DNA from: Bilabrum cf. latius | Taxonomy: Eukaryota; Bigyra: Bicosoecida; Bigyra; Bicosoecida | Direction: 5' to 3' | DNA: 64,000 bases | NCBI GenBank assembly: GCA_965178125.1 | Contig: OZ237769.1 | Location: 248,001 to 312,000, forward strand | Shown: positions 33,661 to 44,970 of the stretch, piece after piece | How positions within the stretch are numbered: the stretch's first letter is position 1 | Layout: each line of letters starts with the position of its first letter | Made by a program: the position numbers and the translations under genes | Notes under the pieces: model-generated | Databases searched by the model: none | Seen by the model: only the letters and a program-made list of their open reading frames with translations | Told to the model about the DNA's origin: nothing

Positions 33661-36039
33661 ATGAGTAGCGCATTCGCACTGGACTCTGTTGTGGATGCAG
33701 TACTAGAAGAGTGCTCGAAGCGAGGACATCCCGCTGATAGGGTTTTAGCAGCGTATCTTGTTCGGTCTGTGAGAATGATGCACATTCCAAGCCTTCGTGT
33801 ACGTCTAGCATGATTTATGTATTTATTTGGTGCACTCTGATACGTCCCCACATGTACATGGCCATCGTTGGTATATCTGCAGGTGTTGCTGGAAGACCCA
33901 AGGGCGTTTCCGTTGGACGCACCACTGGGCGACGATGCGGCAAGCACTCTCGTTACCCGCGCGGCACGATTAGCAGAGCGACGGACGGACAATGTAATTG
34001 GCGATACGCTGCGCATGCAGGCAACATTCGAGTCTAGGTTCCATTCCGAACGCGAAAAGTTTCACGGCAAGCTCCGAGCGAGGCAGCGCAGATTGCGAGA
34101 GATGAGGGAGGAAGTGTGCGCCACGCCCGCCAGGCTCGCCTCGGATTACGACGCGATGTCAACGCTTTACAAGACGATATTTCAGTACGTAGCACTGCAC
34201 GCCGATACAGGCAGCGCGGAGGGTCCGTCGGCCTCCTCCAAGCCGAGCGCAGACGCGGCCCGGGAGATCGCCAGCGCCCTAGAAAGCGTCTTTCCCAGAG
34301 CCGGGCTCCGGTTGTTCCTCAGCCACGGGAAGGAAGACAGAGAGGACATGCTCAAACACGTCACGCTGGTCGTGGCAGGCATCCGGCTGTACAACTGGGA
34401 CGCGGGCAAGTCGGCCACGGAGCTTCTGAATGTGCCCGGGGCCGCCGCGGCCTCCGCCTAGCAGCTGGCCACCGATGCCGGGGATGCGGCTGCGCAGGCG
34501 CAAGGACTTTGCGACCAGTACGTGCGCGTGCTCGCCGCCCCCCGAGCACTTGCTCAGGTGGCCGAGGCGGAGCGCAAGGACCCGGAATCGTTAAGAAAGG
34601 CGTGGACCCGGGAGCTCGCAAATCGGAAGCAGCTGGCGGTGTACGCGGGGCAGCTGCACGACCAAGCCGACGAGTCGCTACGGCAGGCCCAGGACTACAC
34701 CGAGGAATTGCGCGGCGCCCTTGCGGAACTTCGCGGGGAGGTGGGCGACCGCACCGCCGTCAGGAAGGAAGAAGTGTTCCCCAAGTTCCTCGCGCTGGGG
34801 CGGCTGTGGAGCGACGCGGCAGGTCTGTGGCACTCATGCTGCCTGCGGGCGCGGTGCTGGGAGTCGCTGGCGCCTTTTGCCACCTCCGGTGTGACGACGC
34901 TCCGGCTGGACACGGTGAGAAAGGTGAGGATGGCCTCGGAGGGGACGGGGGAGGCGGGCCGGGTGCCGGTGGGGGGTGCATCGCACGGTGGTGCAGCTGG
35001 TGAGCACGAGGAGGGAAAGGGGGAAGGCGGCAGCAGCGGCGACGATGAAGACAGAGGGAAGGGTGCCGGGGCGGGCGGGCACGGGGCCGGGTCGTCTGGC
35101 GGAACCGGCGCCGCGCACGCCCGCGTGATTTCTCTTGAAACCGATGCAGAGGCTCAGAGCATCGTCACAGAGCTGGAGGGGTTCTGCCCCGTCAGTCTCG
35201 TGGAGCACGAGGGTCTGCTCGTGGCTGGTGTGACGAGTCTAGGGGTGGCGGAATACCAGGGCAAGCACTTCGCATGCTCCACCGACGCCGCGCTGGAGAC
35301 CTTCGTCGCGGATCCGGAGTCGTATATCCACCGGGCCAGGACGATCGCTTCGGGCATGCCGGAGCTTTTGCTGCTGCTGGGCGTAGAGGCCCAGGGGAAA
35401 CCGGTGGGTGCAGCGCACGATGGCGAGCGGCCGGCCAGCGGGGTGGTGAGCGAGCAATCCACGCAGCTGTCCGAGGCGTCTCTCCCCAGGATCATCGAGT
35501 GGGAGGGGCGGCTGCGGAACCCGAGCGCGGCGCCGGTGCTGGCGGGTGGCGCATCGGGCGCCTCCGGAGCTGCCGCCGCCAGCGGATCCGGAGCCGGAAC
35601 CGGCGCGAGCGCAGCAGCAGGATACGAGCTGGACAAGCCAGGCATGCGGAGCATAGGCACAGACACGCCCGTGCACTTCGTGAAATCGAACAAGGCTCCA
35701 GGGTATACGTTCAGCCAGTGGGATCTGCGCCGACGGGCGCTGCAGATAGCGAACCTTCGCGGGTCAAAGACCACATCCGCCCAGACTGACCTGTCCCACT
35801 CCAGGAGAGAGGCGACGACCCAGGCCTACGAGGCCCAGGAGGCCTCGGTGCAGACGGGGGTGGAGCGGGGAACAAATCCGGTGGCCAGGACGAGGTTTTT
35901 GACGGGGCTGCGGGGAGGGCCCGTCCCCGTGCCGCCGAGGCCAGAGGACCCCCCCGCGGTAAGGGAGGCGAAGCTGGCTGACATGGAGAAGAAGATGAAG
36001 ACGAGGGTCGCGACCGTGGATCTCAAGCTGAGGGGCTGA
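33661..36039 (+). CDS. CFAP206: CFAP206, cilia- and flagella-associated protein
   Basis: Two exons, 33661-33768 and 33883-36039 (donor GTGAGA, acceptor CTGCAG), 754 residues, TGA stop, one TAG at 34459-34461. The splice joins LAAYLVRS to VLLEDPRAFPLD, matching the family's start. Conserved blocks in order: ESVFPRAGLRLFLSHGKEDR, VTLVVAGIRLYNWDAGK, VFPKFLALGRLWSDAAG, LEGFCPVSLVEHEGLLV, GVAEYQGKHFACSTDAAL, SYTFSQWDLRRR-like (YTFSQWDLRRRALQIANL), SAQTDLSHSRRE, TRFLTGLRGGPVPVP. The TAG lies between the IRLYNWDAGK block and the next helix. CFAP206 docks radial spoke RS2 and the c-dyneins in motile cilia, so the organism has a motile flagellum. About 130 residues longer than animal homologues because of Gly/Glu-rich insertions, one containing GASHGGA. 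Confidence 0.9.
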
Positions 36040-36475
36040 CGTGTCGCCAGGCCAGCGAAATGGTTAGATTCTATATTCTTTGGTGCGCGATTCCGGTCTT
36101 CGGCTTCAGGCCAATTAATCCAATGTAAAACGTCAACAGCCCATGCCGACCGGGTGTCTTACAATGTTGGGGTTAAACAATTAAAGGAGTATGCCCGAGT
36201 GCCGCATTTGTGGAGATAGTCAGTGCGAAGCTGGCAATCCGTTGCTGTCTGCTTGTAGGTGCAGAAGTGTGGTTCATACCAGATGCCTCGAGAATTGGAT
36301 TCGGATTCGAACCCGCGACCCACTTCCGATATTTGCATCGAACGAACTTGCCGCATAGCAATCCAGGTACGCCTGCGAGGTTTGCCACACACCGTATAGG
36401 GTTGCTTGGATCTAGCCGCCAGGCATTCGATGGGACAGGGCATGCACTGGCAGGGCAAGGACACTTATTGTCTCC
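36040..36475. other. Spacer
   Basis: No supported gene. A segment at 36290-36315 contains GGATTCGAACCCGCGACC, which superficially resembles a tRNA T-arm on the minus strand but lacks the pairing and other arms. Confidence 0.4.
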
Positions 36476-37027
36476 ATGGCTATGCTACTTTTGTTGGGAT
36501 TTGTGGCAATTGGAACCGCTTTGTCTGTCGCGTTTTCAGTGGGCAAAGACTCCTCGGAAGGCCTGAAGCGGGACTATGAGCGTGCGCCAGTAGCAGCCAT
36601 GGACACGAACAGCACAGATGCAATTACGCCTGTCAGTGGTGGCTTGAGAGGCAAGTCATTCAATGACAGCTAGCCGTCTTCGCTCGACACGCTGATGTTC
36701 GGGGTGGCGGCAGCTGCTGCAATGGTAGGCCTCTTGGCAGCCGTCCGAAAACAGTACACGACGTGGGCGATTGCAGCGGGTCACGACCCTCATTTAGTTC
36801 CACTGACGCCCGAATCGAGCAGCCCAGCGGAGATCAGCGACGGCAGGAGAGCTGCCAGGGGTGAACGGCCGCACATACCTGCAGCCGGAATGAGTCTTCG
36901 GGACGTTGCCGCCCACGCTCCCAGCGAGATGTCAGGTGACGACTGGGAGCGGCTGAGGCTACAAATGCAAGCGGAGCAGGACATGGTTGAGGAGAGACGG
37001 CATGCGAATGACCTAGCACAGCCATGA
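36476..37027 (+). CDS. Small two-helix membrane protein
   Basis: 183 residues, ATG 36476 to TGA 37025-37027, TAG at 36671-36673 between the two halves. Residues 2-22 (AMLLLLGFVAIGTALSVAFS) are a hydrophobic helix or signal anchor. Residues 77-92 (FGVAAAAAMVGLLAAV) form a second helix after the TAG. The rest is soluble and ends in a charged helical segment (DDWERLRLQMQAEQDMVEER). Without read-through the product would lose its second helix. No family recognised; an additional 5' exon is possible. Confidence 0.5.
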
Positions 37028-37239
37028 CATTGGGCAAGCGATCATCCTTGCTGCAGCAGCAGCTATGGCATCTTGGCTGATCTGCCATGGGGGGGGAAGG
37101 GGTGCATCGTCACCCGCGTTTCAGTATTTTGGCTGCCAGTGGGTGCGATTGAGACCATACAAAGCTAGCTCGTATTGGCACAATGTCCTACGAGTCTGCC
37201 AGAAATCGTACCATGGGCGCCGCGAGTTCTCCTCACGGG

Positions 37240-38300
37240 TCACGAGTCCATCGCCAAGCTCACCCACTTATTGGTTTCGGGATAGTATCCGTCGATGGAC
37301 CCGTCTTCTCCCGCCTTGAGCGTTGAAGATTCGTCCATTTCTGTTGTTTCCTATTTGTTCTCGGTGCCACCATTCCCAGAAGAGTGTGATTTTTTGTGCA
37401 CGGACTACAACGTGAAGGTAATGATGGTTCCCTTGATGTCCTTCTTGGCCTCGATTTTGGAGTCGCTCGACCACGTCCCTGTCGTATTGTACACATTCGT
37501 GTCAGTGCCTCCAAACATCCCGTCAGCTTCTTGGCGATTGTACATTGCCTCTGACGTCCACGTTCCGTCCGCGTGCATGGATAGCTTCAAGCTGTCACTT
37601 TGGTCCCACGTGCGACCTTCAGACGTGTCCGACCACACGAAAGTTGCAATTACTGCACTCATACAGATTTGGGACAAACCAGAGTATGGGTAAGATGCAA
37701 ACTACTGATTCTATCGGGCGAAAGATCCGGCATTGAACGTCAGAGAGTGCACGAAGTACACAGAGCGCAAACTTCCTAATTCAACGTACCTGCTTTAGCC
37801 ATGACTTTGTCTTTTTCTGCGGGTGCCGCTGCGGCCATCACGAACCGAATTGATCCGATTGTGATCCGTTCTCGTCAACGGCATTTCGGAATTCGGCCCG
37901 CCGGTGGTTCCAGTTCCGGTCTGGTGTCGCCGTGCCTCGTTCTCACACCTTATAGTACGAGTTGCCTCGCAGCGGAATAAGGAAGGATGCCTGAGCCCAA
38001 CACTGGTGGCACTGGTGGAATTCGTCGGTTGTTGGCCCGGTGCCAACGGGCTCCGTTTCCCCCCCACCTCAAGTGGCCCGAATGCGGGGTCTCCATGAAG
38101 TGCGCAAAATAGATGTATGCATCGATGAATCCCTTGATCTTTTGCACTCTCACAATTAGCTCCTATTCGTATTCTTGGAATACTAGAGTACTTCTCTGGT
38201 TTCGTCTGCAGACAGGACACCGTTGGTCACTTGGTGGCAACAGCGACCCCCACCCCAGCCACTTCAAGGCAAAGGAGAATCCCAACCCTGCAACCAACAT
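37240..38300 (-). CDS. Unknown two-exon protein
   Basis: Exons 38300-38068 and 37657-37240 (donor AG|GTGGGG, acceptor TATGAG), 216 residues, TGA stop. TAG codons: one in EYE-TAG-ELIVRVQ of exon 1, two in the C-terminal part (ITFTL-TAG-SV, ENK-TAG-ET). The N-terminus MLVAGLGFSFALKWLGW may be a signal or anchor; then DQRCPVCRRNQRST and a helical VQKIKGFIDAYIYFAHFM. Exon 2 is rich in Thr/Trp/Ser beta-like strands (LKLSMHADGTWTSEAMY, GTWSSDSKIEAKKDI), suggesting a small barrel, but I recognise no family. It lies 30 bases beyond the presenilin stop on the same strand, an unusually tight tail-to-head spacing. The donor is the least standard in the window, so the intron is less certain. Confidence 0.5.
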
Positions 38301-38330
38301 GGTGGATCTACAATCCACTTTACACACTCA

Positions 38331-40437
38331 TCACAGCGAGAATCCCTGCACGGCCATCGCATCCGCGAACGGCTCGATCAGCAGCGCCGTGCAAAAATAA
38401 AAGATCACGCCCAGAAAGATGCTAACCGGCAGTGCAGGCAGAGCACGCTCGCACACTGCCAGCAGCACCAGAGTCGCCACCAGCCCCATGATGATGGCCA
38501 CGAAGCACGCCGCCGCGGTTCCGAAACCCGACAGCGCCGCCCTCGACACCAGAACCGAGTAGAACACAAAGTCGCCCAGCCCGAGCTTGATCGCATCCTG
38601 CTCGTCGCTCTGAAGGCCCTCCATCCGGTCCTGGATCGTCTGGCGGATCTGCGCGTCGGCGGCGTCTCTGCTCTGCTGCTCGGCCACGCCCGCCGCGGAG
38701 TACTCAACGGACACATTCGGAGAAGCGGCCGGCTCCGCGGCGTGGGCTGTGCTAGCCCCAGCCGTCGACGCTGCCGCCGTGCGATCCTTCGCACTCGTCA
38801 CAGCATCTGCACCACCCTCACCGTCCCCCTCACCGTCACTGTGCTCCGAGGGCGGGCCCCTCTGCATCTGCAGCTGTGGCGCCACCGCCCCGGGGCCACC
38901 GGAGCTGCTGCCCCCCCGCTGTACCCTGCCGCCTACCACCACTGGACCACCTTCCGATTCCGGATCCGCGGCCGCGGGCAGCACCATGCTTCCATCTTGT
39001 TCCCCAGGCGCAAGGTAGTCACCTTCGTATCCCTGCACCTTGCCGTCACCCCCTTCCGTGAACGCGCCGCCGGACCCACCCTCGGCACCGTCGGGGCCCG
39101 GGCCCCCGACCCCTCGCCGTGTGACGAGTGTGTCCCGCATCGCCCCGTTGGCTCTCCTGCGTTGTTCCCTCTCCGTGCCCGTGCCCTCCCCTACGTTTGC
39201 CTCGTACAGCAGTCCCGGGATCGGATCCCGGTGCTGCTGCGCGGCTTGGATCAGGCAGTTGAGCGGTCCGCACGGGGTTAGAACCGCGCACAGGTCGTAC
39301 AGGGCGAGCATGACGAGGAGCGCCCATGCCGTCCACACGGGCAGCTTGGTTAGGATCCAAGCCATGATGACCGCGACCATGATCAGGTAGCCCTGAGTGA
39401 CCGTCCTTGGGATGCCGTTCTGGTAAAAGATGGAGAAGGTGCCCACCAGGCCGAAGTTGAGCATGAGGAAGGCGAAGGTCGGCCAGTCGATGATCACGTC
39501 GTACCGCTGCGTGTGTGTGACGAGTGGGGAGGGAGCGTGCTTGGCGTGCTTCACAGGTCGAGGAGGAATGGAGGCCCACGGCACGGCAAGCAGATCAGGG
39601 AAGATCGATGGGCGCTCCGGTGGATCGATCCACGATACGAGGACAAACACGCATCCAGGAAAGCACATGGCACCAATACATACCAGGCGCGCGATTCAAT
39701 ACCCCCAACACTTGCTCACTACGATGGCGTTGTACACGACGAAACCACCCGAGTAGGTGAGCAGCATCGTCATCGCAAACATCAGATAGCCTATCATGCA
39801 CGTGATGCAGCGGTACTTGTAACAAAGCACTAGTGCGAACGTAGCCAGGCATATAACTCCCACGATTACCAGCGCGTTCACCAGTGCTCGACCGATGATG
39901 GCAGGTTCCGCGTCGCTGCCTCCGCCACCGCTGCCGCCGCCACCGCCACCACCACCACTCGGCTCATCGTACACTAGATACACACTGCGCAGGATAGGAG
40001 GCTCACAATTGATTTCATGCATGAGAATTCAGACTTGAACTCGCATGAAATATCGTGCAGGGACAATGTTGCGGCTCATCTCACTTCAACCCTTGCGATA
40101 TCGCTTCGCTCTAATCTTTATCATTGACTATTAACACGATTGCACTAGCTAGCAGCATTGTGATTGCAACGGGGCGGATCACGGCAGCCAGATGATCTGG
40201 AGAGTATCGCCGCTCTTCCAAATCTTCATGGCCACCGTCAGACCCTGCCGAGCGCAGCGGTTCTCGAATTGCTGTTTCCTCTTCCATGGATTGATTGCAG
40301 ATTTCGTCTCTTGGTTCAGACCGGCTCTTAGTGAGCCGGTCTGGTCTCTTGGTGGCACTGACTGCAGCAGCGTCCGTTTCGTCCTTGGGTTCGTCTGAAG
40401 AGGCCCACGCGTTTCCTGGTGGTACCCTCTCACTCAT
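38331..40437 (-). CDS. PSEN: Presenilin, gamma-secretase catalytic subunit
   Basis: Three exons: 40437-40085, 39984-39720, 39506-38331 (donors GTGAGA and GTGAGC; acceptors GCGCAG and CGCAG), 597 residues, TGA stop. First helix AAVIRPVAITMLLASAIVLIV, then NDKD-TAG-SEAISQGL (TAG at 40113-40111) joined by splicing to NVYLVYDEPS. Then LVIVGVICLATFALVLCYKYRC and the following helices. Catalytic aspartates: Asp277 in LALYDLCAVL and Asp518 in KLGLGDFVFYS; the PALP motif is at 563-566 (ALPALPVSIF). The large loop between the two aspartates is about 170 residues, Gly/Ser-rich and longer than in animals. Presenilin is an intramembrane aspartyl protease of the endomembrane system. The exon 1 TAG must be sense because conserved helix 1 precedes it and the rest follows in frame. 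Confidence 0.9.
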
Positions 40438-40932
40438 ACAGTGTAAATGAATTCAATGGGAGATACCGAAGCTGGTACCTGTGACTGAATGCGACTTGTG
40501 TTGGATTGTGTTGAGCGGCTCGAGTGGTGGTTGCAACCTAGAAAGCGCAGAGTGGTGACCTGAATCGCGTGTATGCTGGCCCACAAAACAAGACCATCAA
40601 GCTCGAGCGCATGCCATATCGACCCTACGCCCAACCTACGACCCGGTACCACAGCCCATCCCCTCGTATTCGACTGGGACAGCACTGAGAGGGGCCACCG
40701 CTCTACGCACCCTGTGCTCGTTCCACCCACCATCGAGCATCGTGCGACCAAAACGAGACCGCTCCCAGCACCGCTACCCCAGAGAGAGCAGGCTGCAGCA
40801 CTGCCACCACACACCTCAGCCGGCCGTGAGCCCCGCTCCGCCACTTGACGGCAGCAGACGCGCACCAACCGGCACCACCCCAGTCTGCATCCACCCCACC
40901 AAGAGCAACCCGCTGGCTGGACTCAATCCAGC
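40438..40932. other. Spacer between RPS23 3' end and presenilin start
   Basis: Both flanking genes are on the minus strand. Only overlapping short frames, no motif; taken as 3' untranslated and promoter sequence. Confidence 0.4.
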
Positions 40933-41799
40933 TCATGCGCGCGGCTTCTCCTTCTTGCCCTTCCACAGCGCCAGCAGCGACACACCGGCCACCTTCACAA
41001 CCTTGAAACGCACACCGGGGATGTCACCAACGGCGTGGCCGGACCGGCCGAACCCAGCCACGAGCACCTCGTCGTTCTCATCGATGAAGTTGAGGGAACC
41101 GTCCTTGGGCACGAAGGCGGCGATCTTCTTTCCGTTCTTGATGAGCTGCACGCGCACGCTCTTTCGGATAGCGGAGTTGGGCTGCTTGGCCTCGATGCCA
41201 ATCTTCTCCACCACGATGCCCTTGGCCATGGACGCTCCTCCCAGGGGGTTGGCCTTCATGGCAGTCACGGAGTGAGCCTTCACGTAAGGCTTGCTGGCCC
41301 ACCGCTGGATTCGGCGGTGGTTGCGCAGCTTGCGCGCGGCCTGCATTCCCGACGGCTTTCTGCAATCAACGGAACGGTAAGAAGGCGAAGAAACAGCATG
41401 ACGACGACAAAACAACCAGCAGGCCACTTGACCAGATAAAATTCCTGATTGATACACTGTGATTCAGTATGCCCGCTCAACTTTGCACAGGAATCCCATG
41501 CAGGAAGCTATCACGGCTCTGAAGCAACCCAGGACTGTGCAACTATCAGCTTGTTTCCGGAACTATTAGCTGGAAATCAGCAGGTAAATTACCTAGTCAC
41601 CACTGGTAAATACAATAACTTTACAGCAGGCGCAAACTAGAAGGCTCTTCAGAGGTCATTCCTCAGTACCACATCGCAGCGGAGTGCCTCTTCACCAGTA
41701 CTGCTTGATCTGGAGGATTTCTACATGCTCTCGACACAGACAACAAGAAAAAGCAACATGATCTGCCATCCATAATCTCTGTACTCACCCACGAGTCAT
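40933..41799 (-). CDS. RPS23: 40S ribosomal protein S23 (uS12)
   Basis: Exons 41799-41789 (MTRG) and 41359-40933, intron 429 bp with donor GTGAGT and acceptor TTGCAG, 145 residues against about 143 in animals, TGA stop. The splice gives [17 protein letters not shown] as expected. Hallmarks: [39 protein letters not shown] (decoding-centre loop with the Pro hydroxylated in other eukaryotes), [40 protein letters not shown] and the KKEKPRA tail. It contains no TAG codon, unlike most neighbours. The 11-base first exon is tiny, as is common for ribosomal protein genes. Role: decoding centre of the small ribosomal subunit. Confidence 0.93.
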
Positions 41800-42542
41800 G
41801 GTTAGCACACAAGGTAAGTATTTGTTTGCGGACGGTCTCCATGGTGATCGGATCAAAATACACTGTATAAACAATAATATATCCAAAGGATTATTCGGAC
41901 GAAGGGCTCGGTGATCATCCAAAGTCTGGAATGAAATAGCATTTAGCATGAAGATTATAAAACTCATAAATAATTACACCGATCTGCTTGATGCAAGCTG
42001 TTAGTACGTGGCATTTTGATGTAAACAAGGCGCTTTCCTCTAGTTCGTTGAGCTTTACGACAACTGGAAACAAGTTCGTGCGTCAATAACTTGCATTTCG
42101 GTGATTTCATTTGTTTGAATGATAACTATTGGGGCGGATAACACCATGGAATTGTGAAGAGAAAACAGAGTGATGTTGACATTCCTAGCGCCTGCCTGCT
42201 GTGCCGCTTCCGATCGAAACCAATCGTTCCAATGCCATGGAACTAGTAGGCACCATAATGTGTTCACATTGCCTGTCAATTTTGTTCAGATGCCCAGCAA
42301 TCTTGTCTTATGCCACCAAATATCACCAGCACCTTTCGTTTGCCCTGTCACGTGACTGAGGTCATTCCTTATCCTGAGATCGCATAGATATCATAATCTA
42401 ACATCATGCTCACGCATGGAATCTCAAAAATTTTGCAGTTGGGTACACCCCAGCTGGCTCACATGAGCATCTCAAATGTAGGTTCCGCACTGCATTTTCG
42501 CGGCGCCACAGTTTGGATGCGACAGCAAGCACTCGTGCTACC
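41800..42542. other. Divergent promoter region, AT-rich
   Basis: 743 bp between the starts of RPS23 (minus) and the DMAP1 homologue (plus). AT-rich, with runs such as TAAACAATAATAT near 41866. No supported gene. Confidence 0.45.
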
Positions 42543-44803
42543 ATGAGTGATGTCGCCGACATCCTAGGTGCTGCTCGCGGCAAAAAGGCTGGAACAGATG
42601 CATCCTCGGTGATCAAGGCTGCAAAGGCTGGCGCAAAGGGAAAAGCAGGGGGCAAGCGCAAGGGCCGCAAGCCGAAGGGGATGTCGCGAGAGCTATTTAA
42701 TCTAGTCGGTGACGGCAGTCTACCCACTCTAGTAAGTTTCTTTTTGTTTAGTTCTGTTTGTCATTTGATGCTCCATAATATAGCTCGTTCCTGTCAGTAA
42801 AGCTCCCAATATCCTCCATTGCAGATGCCAGCTCGGTCTACGCAAGTAAAATCAGCCAAGTACCGCCGTGGCGCACCCAAGGTCACAAAATGGGCACACC
42901 GACCATTCACAATAAGCACCAGGCGTGATCTATTAGAATTGCGCCACTGGGTGCGAGCATCGGCCGAGCTGCCAGACTATCCATTCACCCGGTTTGCAAA
43001 GCGTGTCGAGGTTGTCAAGTATACGGACGAGGAGTACGATTTGCTGCTGACGCCGCCTCCAGGGGCTACGAGCACCGATCAGGACAAGCGCTGGCCACGA
43101 CGGCACACCGACCACCTGTTCGATCTGTGCCGGCGGTACGATTTGCGTTGGCCGGTCATCCACGACAGGTTCGAGCTGCGGCCGCCCCACACGCTCGAAG
43201 ACATGAAGCTGAGGTTCTACACCACGATGGCGAGGGTCATTCGGTACAGGTCCGAGCGGCAGCAGATGACTCTCAAATCACAGTACACAGACTTTAGCTA
43301 CAACGCCCAGAGCGACATCAAGCGGCGCAAACAGGCCGACCGGTCCTTCAAGCGAACCCCCGAGCAGGTCGAGGAGGAACGTTCGCTGCTGCAGGAGGTC
43401 CGTGCCATCGACGCGCTCATGGCAGAGATCGCCGCCCGCGGTTTCGAGGGGGCAGATGCCGTCGTGCTCGCACTCGCACGGCGGGGCAACCCCACGGCGC
43501 CGGCGCCCATGGACGTGCTCCAGTCCCAGCGGGAGGAATCTTCATCTTCATCTTCGTCCTCCTCGGCGGCAGGGTCTTCGGCATCGTCCGGGACTGCGTC
43601 TGCCAACGGATCCTCCGCGTCTTCTACACCATCTTCATCTTTAAATGTTGCAGAGGGACCCATCGGCCCCGGGGGCCTGCCCGCCTCTGCCTTCGCGGCC
43701 GGCGCGCCGCCTAGCGGAGGCGCGGGGGCAGGGGCGGCGGCAAGCGGATCCGGAGCCGTAACTCCGGGCGCAGCGACCCCCGGCGGAACCGGCGCCGCGC
43801 CGCCGGCTACCCCGAGCGCCGCGGCGTCCACCGGTGGATCCCAGGCGGTCACCACGGCCCCCAACGGCCCGACGATCCGCAAGACCATCCCCCCCGCCAC
43901 GCAAGGCGGGCCAAGGGGGGGTGCAAAGGCTTGGACGGGGAAGTCAAGCGCTCTCCCCGTAGATCCCTTCTTCGGCGTGTCTCTTAGATCGGAGCAGATG
44001 CTCGCTGTGGTGAGGCATCCATTCGCGGACGTCCCGCATTCATGCCCTGGCGCTCACTGCCAGTCCCCCAAAGCTCCATGTCTTCGCCTCAACGCCCATC
44101 CCCCCTTCACCCCGCCACACCCCATTTACTTCGCACTCGTCAAACTCGTCACACCACGCAGCCGGATGGCAACAGCGCCGAGTCAAAGACCCACCAGCGG
44201 GTCACCTCCCTCCTCGGTGCGCTGGGGGTGCCACCAGCCCAACGGATCTTTCCGTGCGCCGCAACCCTGGAGGCTCTCACACGCCTGAGGCGAGCATGCA
44301 TCGCGCTGCTGCAGCTGCAGAAGACGGTGCAGAATCGAGAGTCGTAGGTGGTGAACCTTCAGTACAAGCGCAAGCAGATGTCCGCCATCCACCTCCTCAC
44401 CAAGGCCCCCCTGCCCACGCCCAGGCAGGTTGCCCTCCAGCAACAGAAGAAGCAGGCGCAGGAGGCAGCGAGGCAGTCTGCCGCGCGGGCCAGTCGGGTC
44501 GCCTCAGGCTCCGGGGCCTCAGTGGCCTCCGGCTCCGGGTCCTCCAGGGTGATGGCGCCGCAGCCCGTGGGGCGGACGCACACGACGAGAGCGGGTTCGG
44601 TGGTTGGCCGGGGGCAGGGGCCTTCTCAGGCCATGCTGGCTGGGCAGGGGATGGCTGTGATGGGGGCGTACCAGGCGAGCGGGGGGGCGGGGGCAGGTGC
44701 TCCGGTAGCTGGTCGCAAGCGGCGAGCGGCCGCCGAGGAGGGGGTGGCGGCTGCGACTGCGGCGGCGGGAGGAAAGGGGGGCAAGAGAAGGAGGACCGAG
44801 TGA
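42543..44803 (+). CDS. DMAP1: DMAP1 / SWC4 homologue (NuA4 and SWR1 complex subunit)
   Basis: Three exons: 42543-42731, 42825-44009, 44162-44803 (donors GTAAGT and GTGAGG), 671 residues, TGA stop. N-terminus MSDVADILGAARGKK and KPKGMSRELFNLVGD are typical. Exon 2 carries the SANT/Myb region: VTKWAHRPFTISTRRD, LPDYPFTRFAKRVEVVKYTD, RHTDHLFDLCRRYDLRWPVI and LEDMKLRFYTTMARVIRYR. The C-terminal DMAP helix region (VSLRSEQMLAV spliced to PDGNSAESK, then LTRLRRACIALLQLQKTVQN) continues through TAG 44345-44347 into VVNLQYKRKQ. The tail is Ala/Gly/Lys-rich. Animal homologues are about 470 residues; the excess is a Ser/Gly/Ala insertion at 43540-43860. Role: scaffold for histone acetylation and H2A.Z exchange complexes in the nucleus. 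Confidence 0.9.
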
Positions 44804-44970
44804 TTACGATAGTGGGTATGTACGTCTTGAATCTGCGATTCCCCAGTATATTTCTGGGTGGGTGGAGCTCGGCAGCGGAACAACTGGTGAAGGTGAATCG
44901 CGCGGTGCCATCATGACCTCCACTCAGCAGCGGAGCTCCCACAATCGCATTCGCCACCTTGAAATTGAGC

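Noticed and set aside
34915-34996. Possible cryptic intron in CFAP206 (GTGAGA ... GGTGGTGCAG) containing the GASHGGA 20-mer
   Set aside because: Its 82-base length is not a multiple of three and removal would break the frame of the conserved C-terminal half.
36285-36315. tRNA gene on the minus strand suggested by GGTTCGAATCC
   Set aside because: The T-stem does not pair properly and no D-arm, anticodon arm or acceptor stem is found at the right distances.
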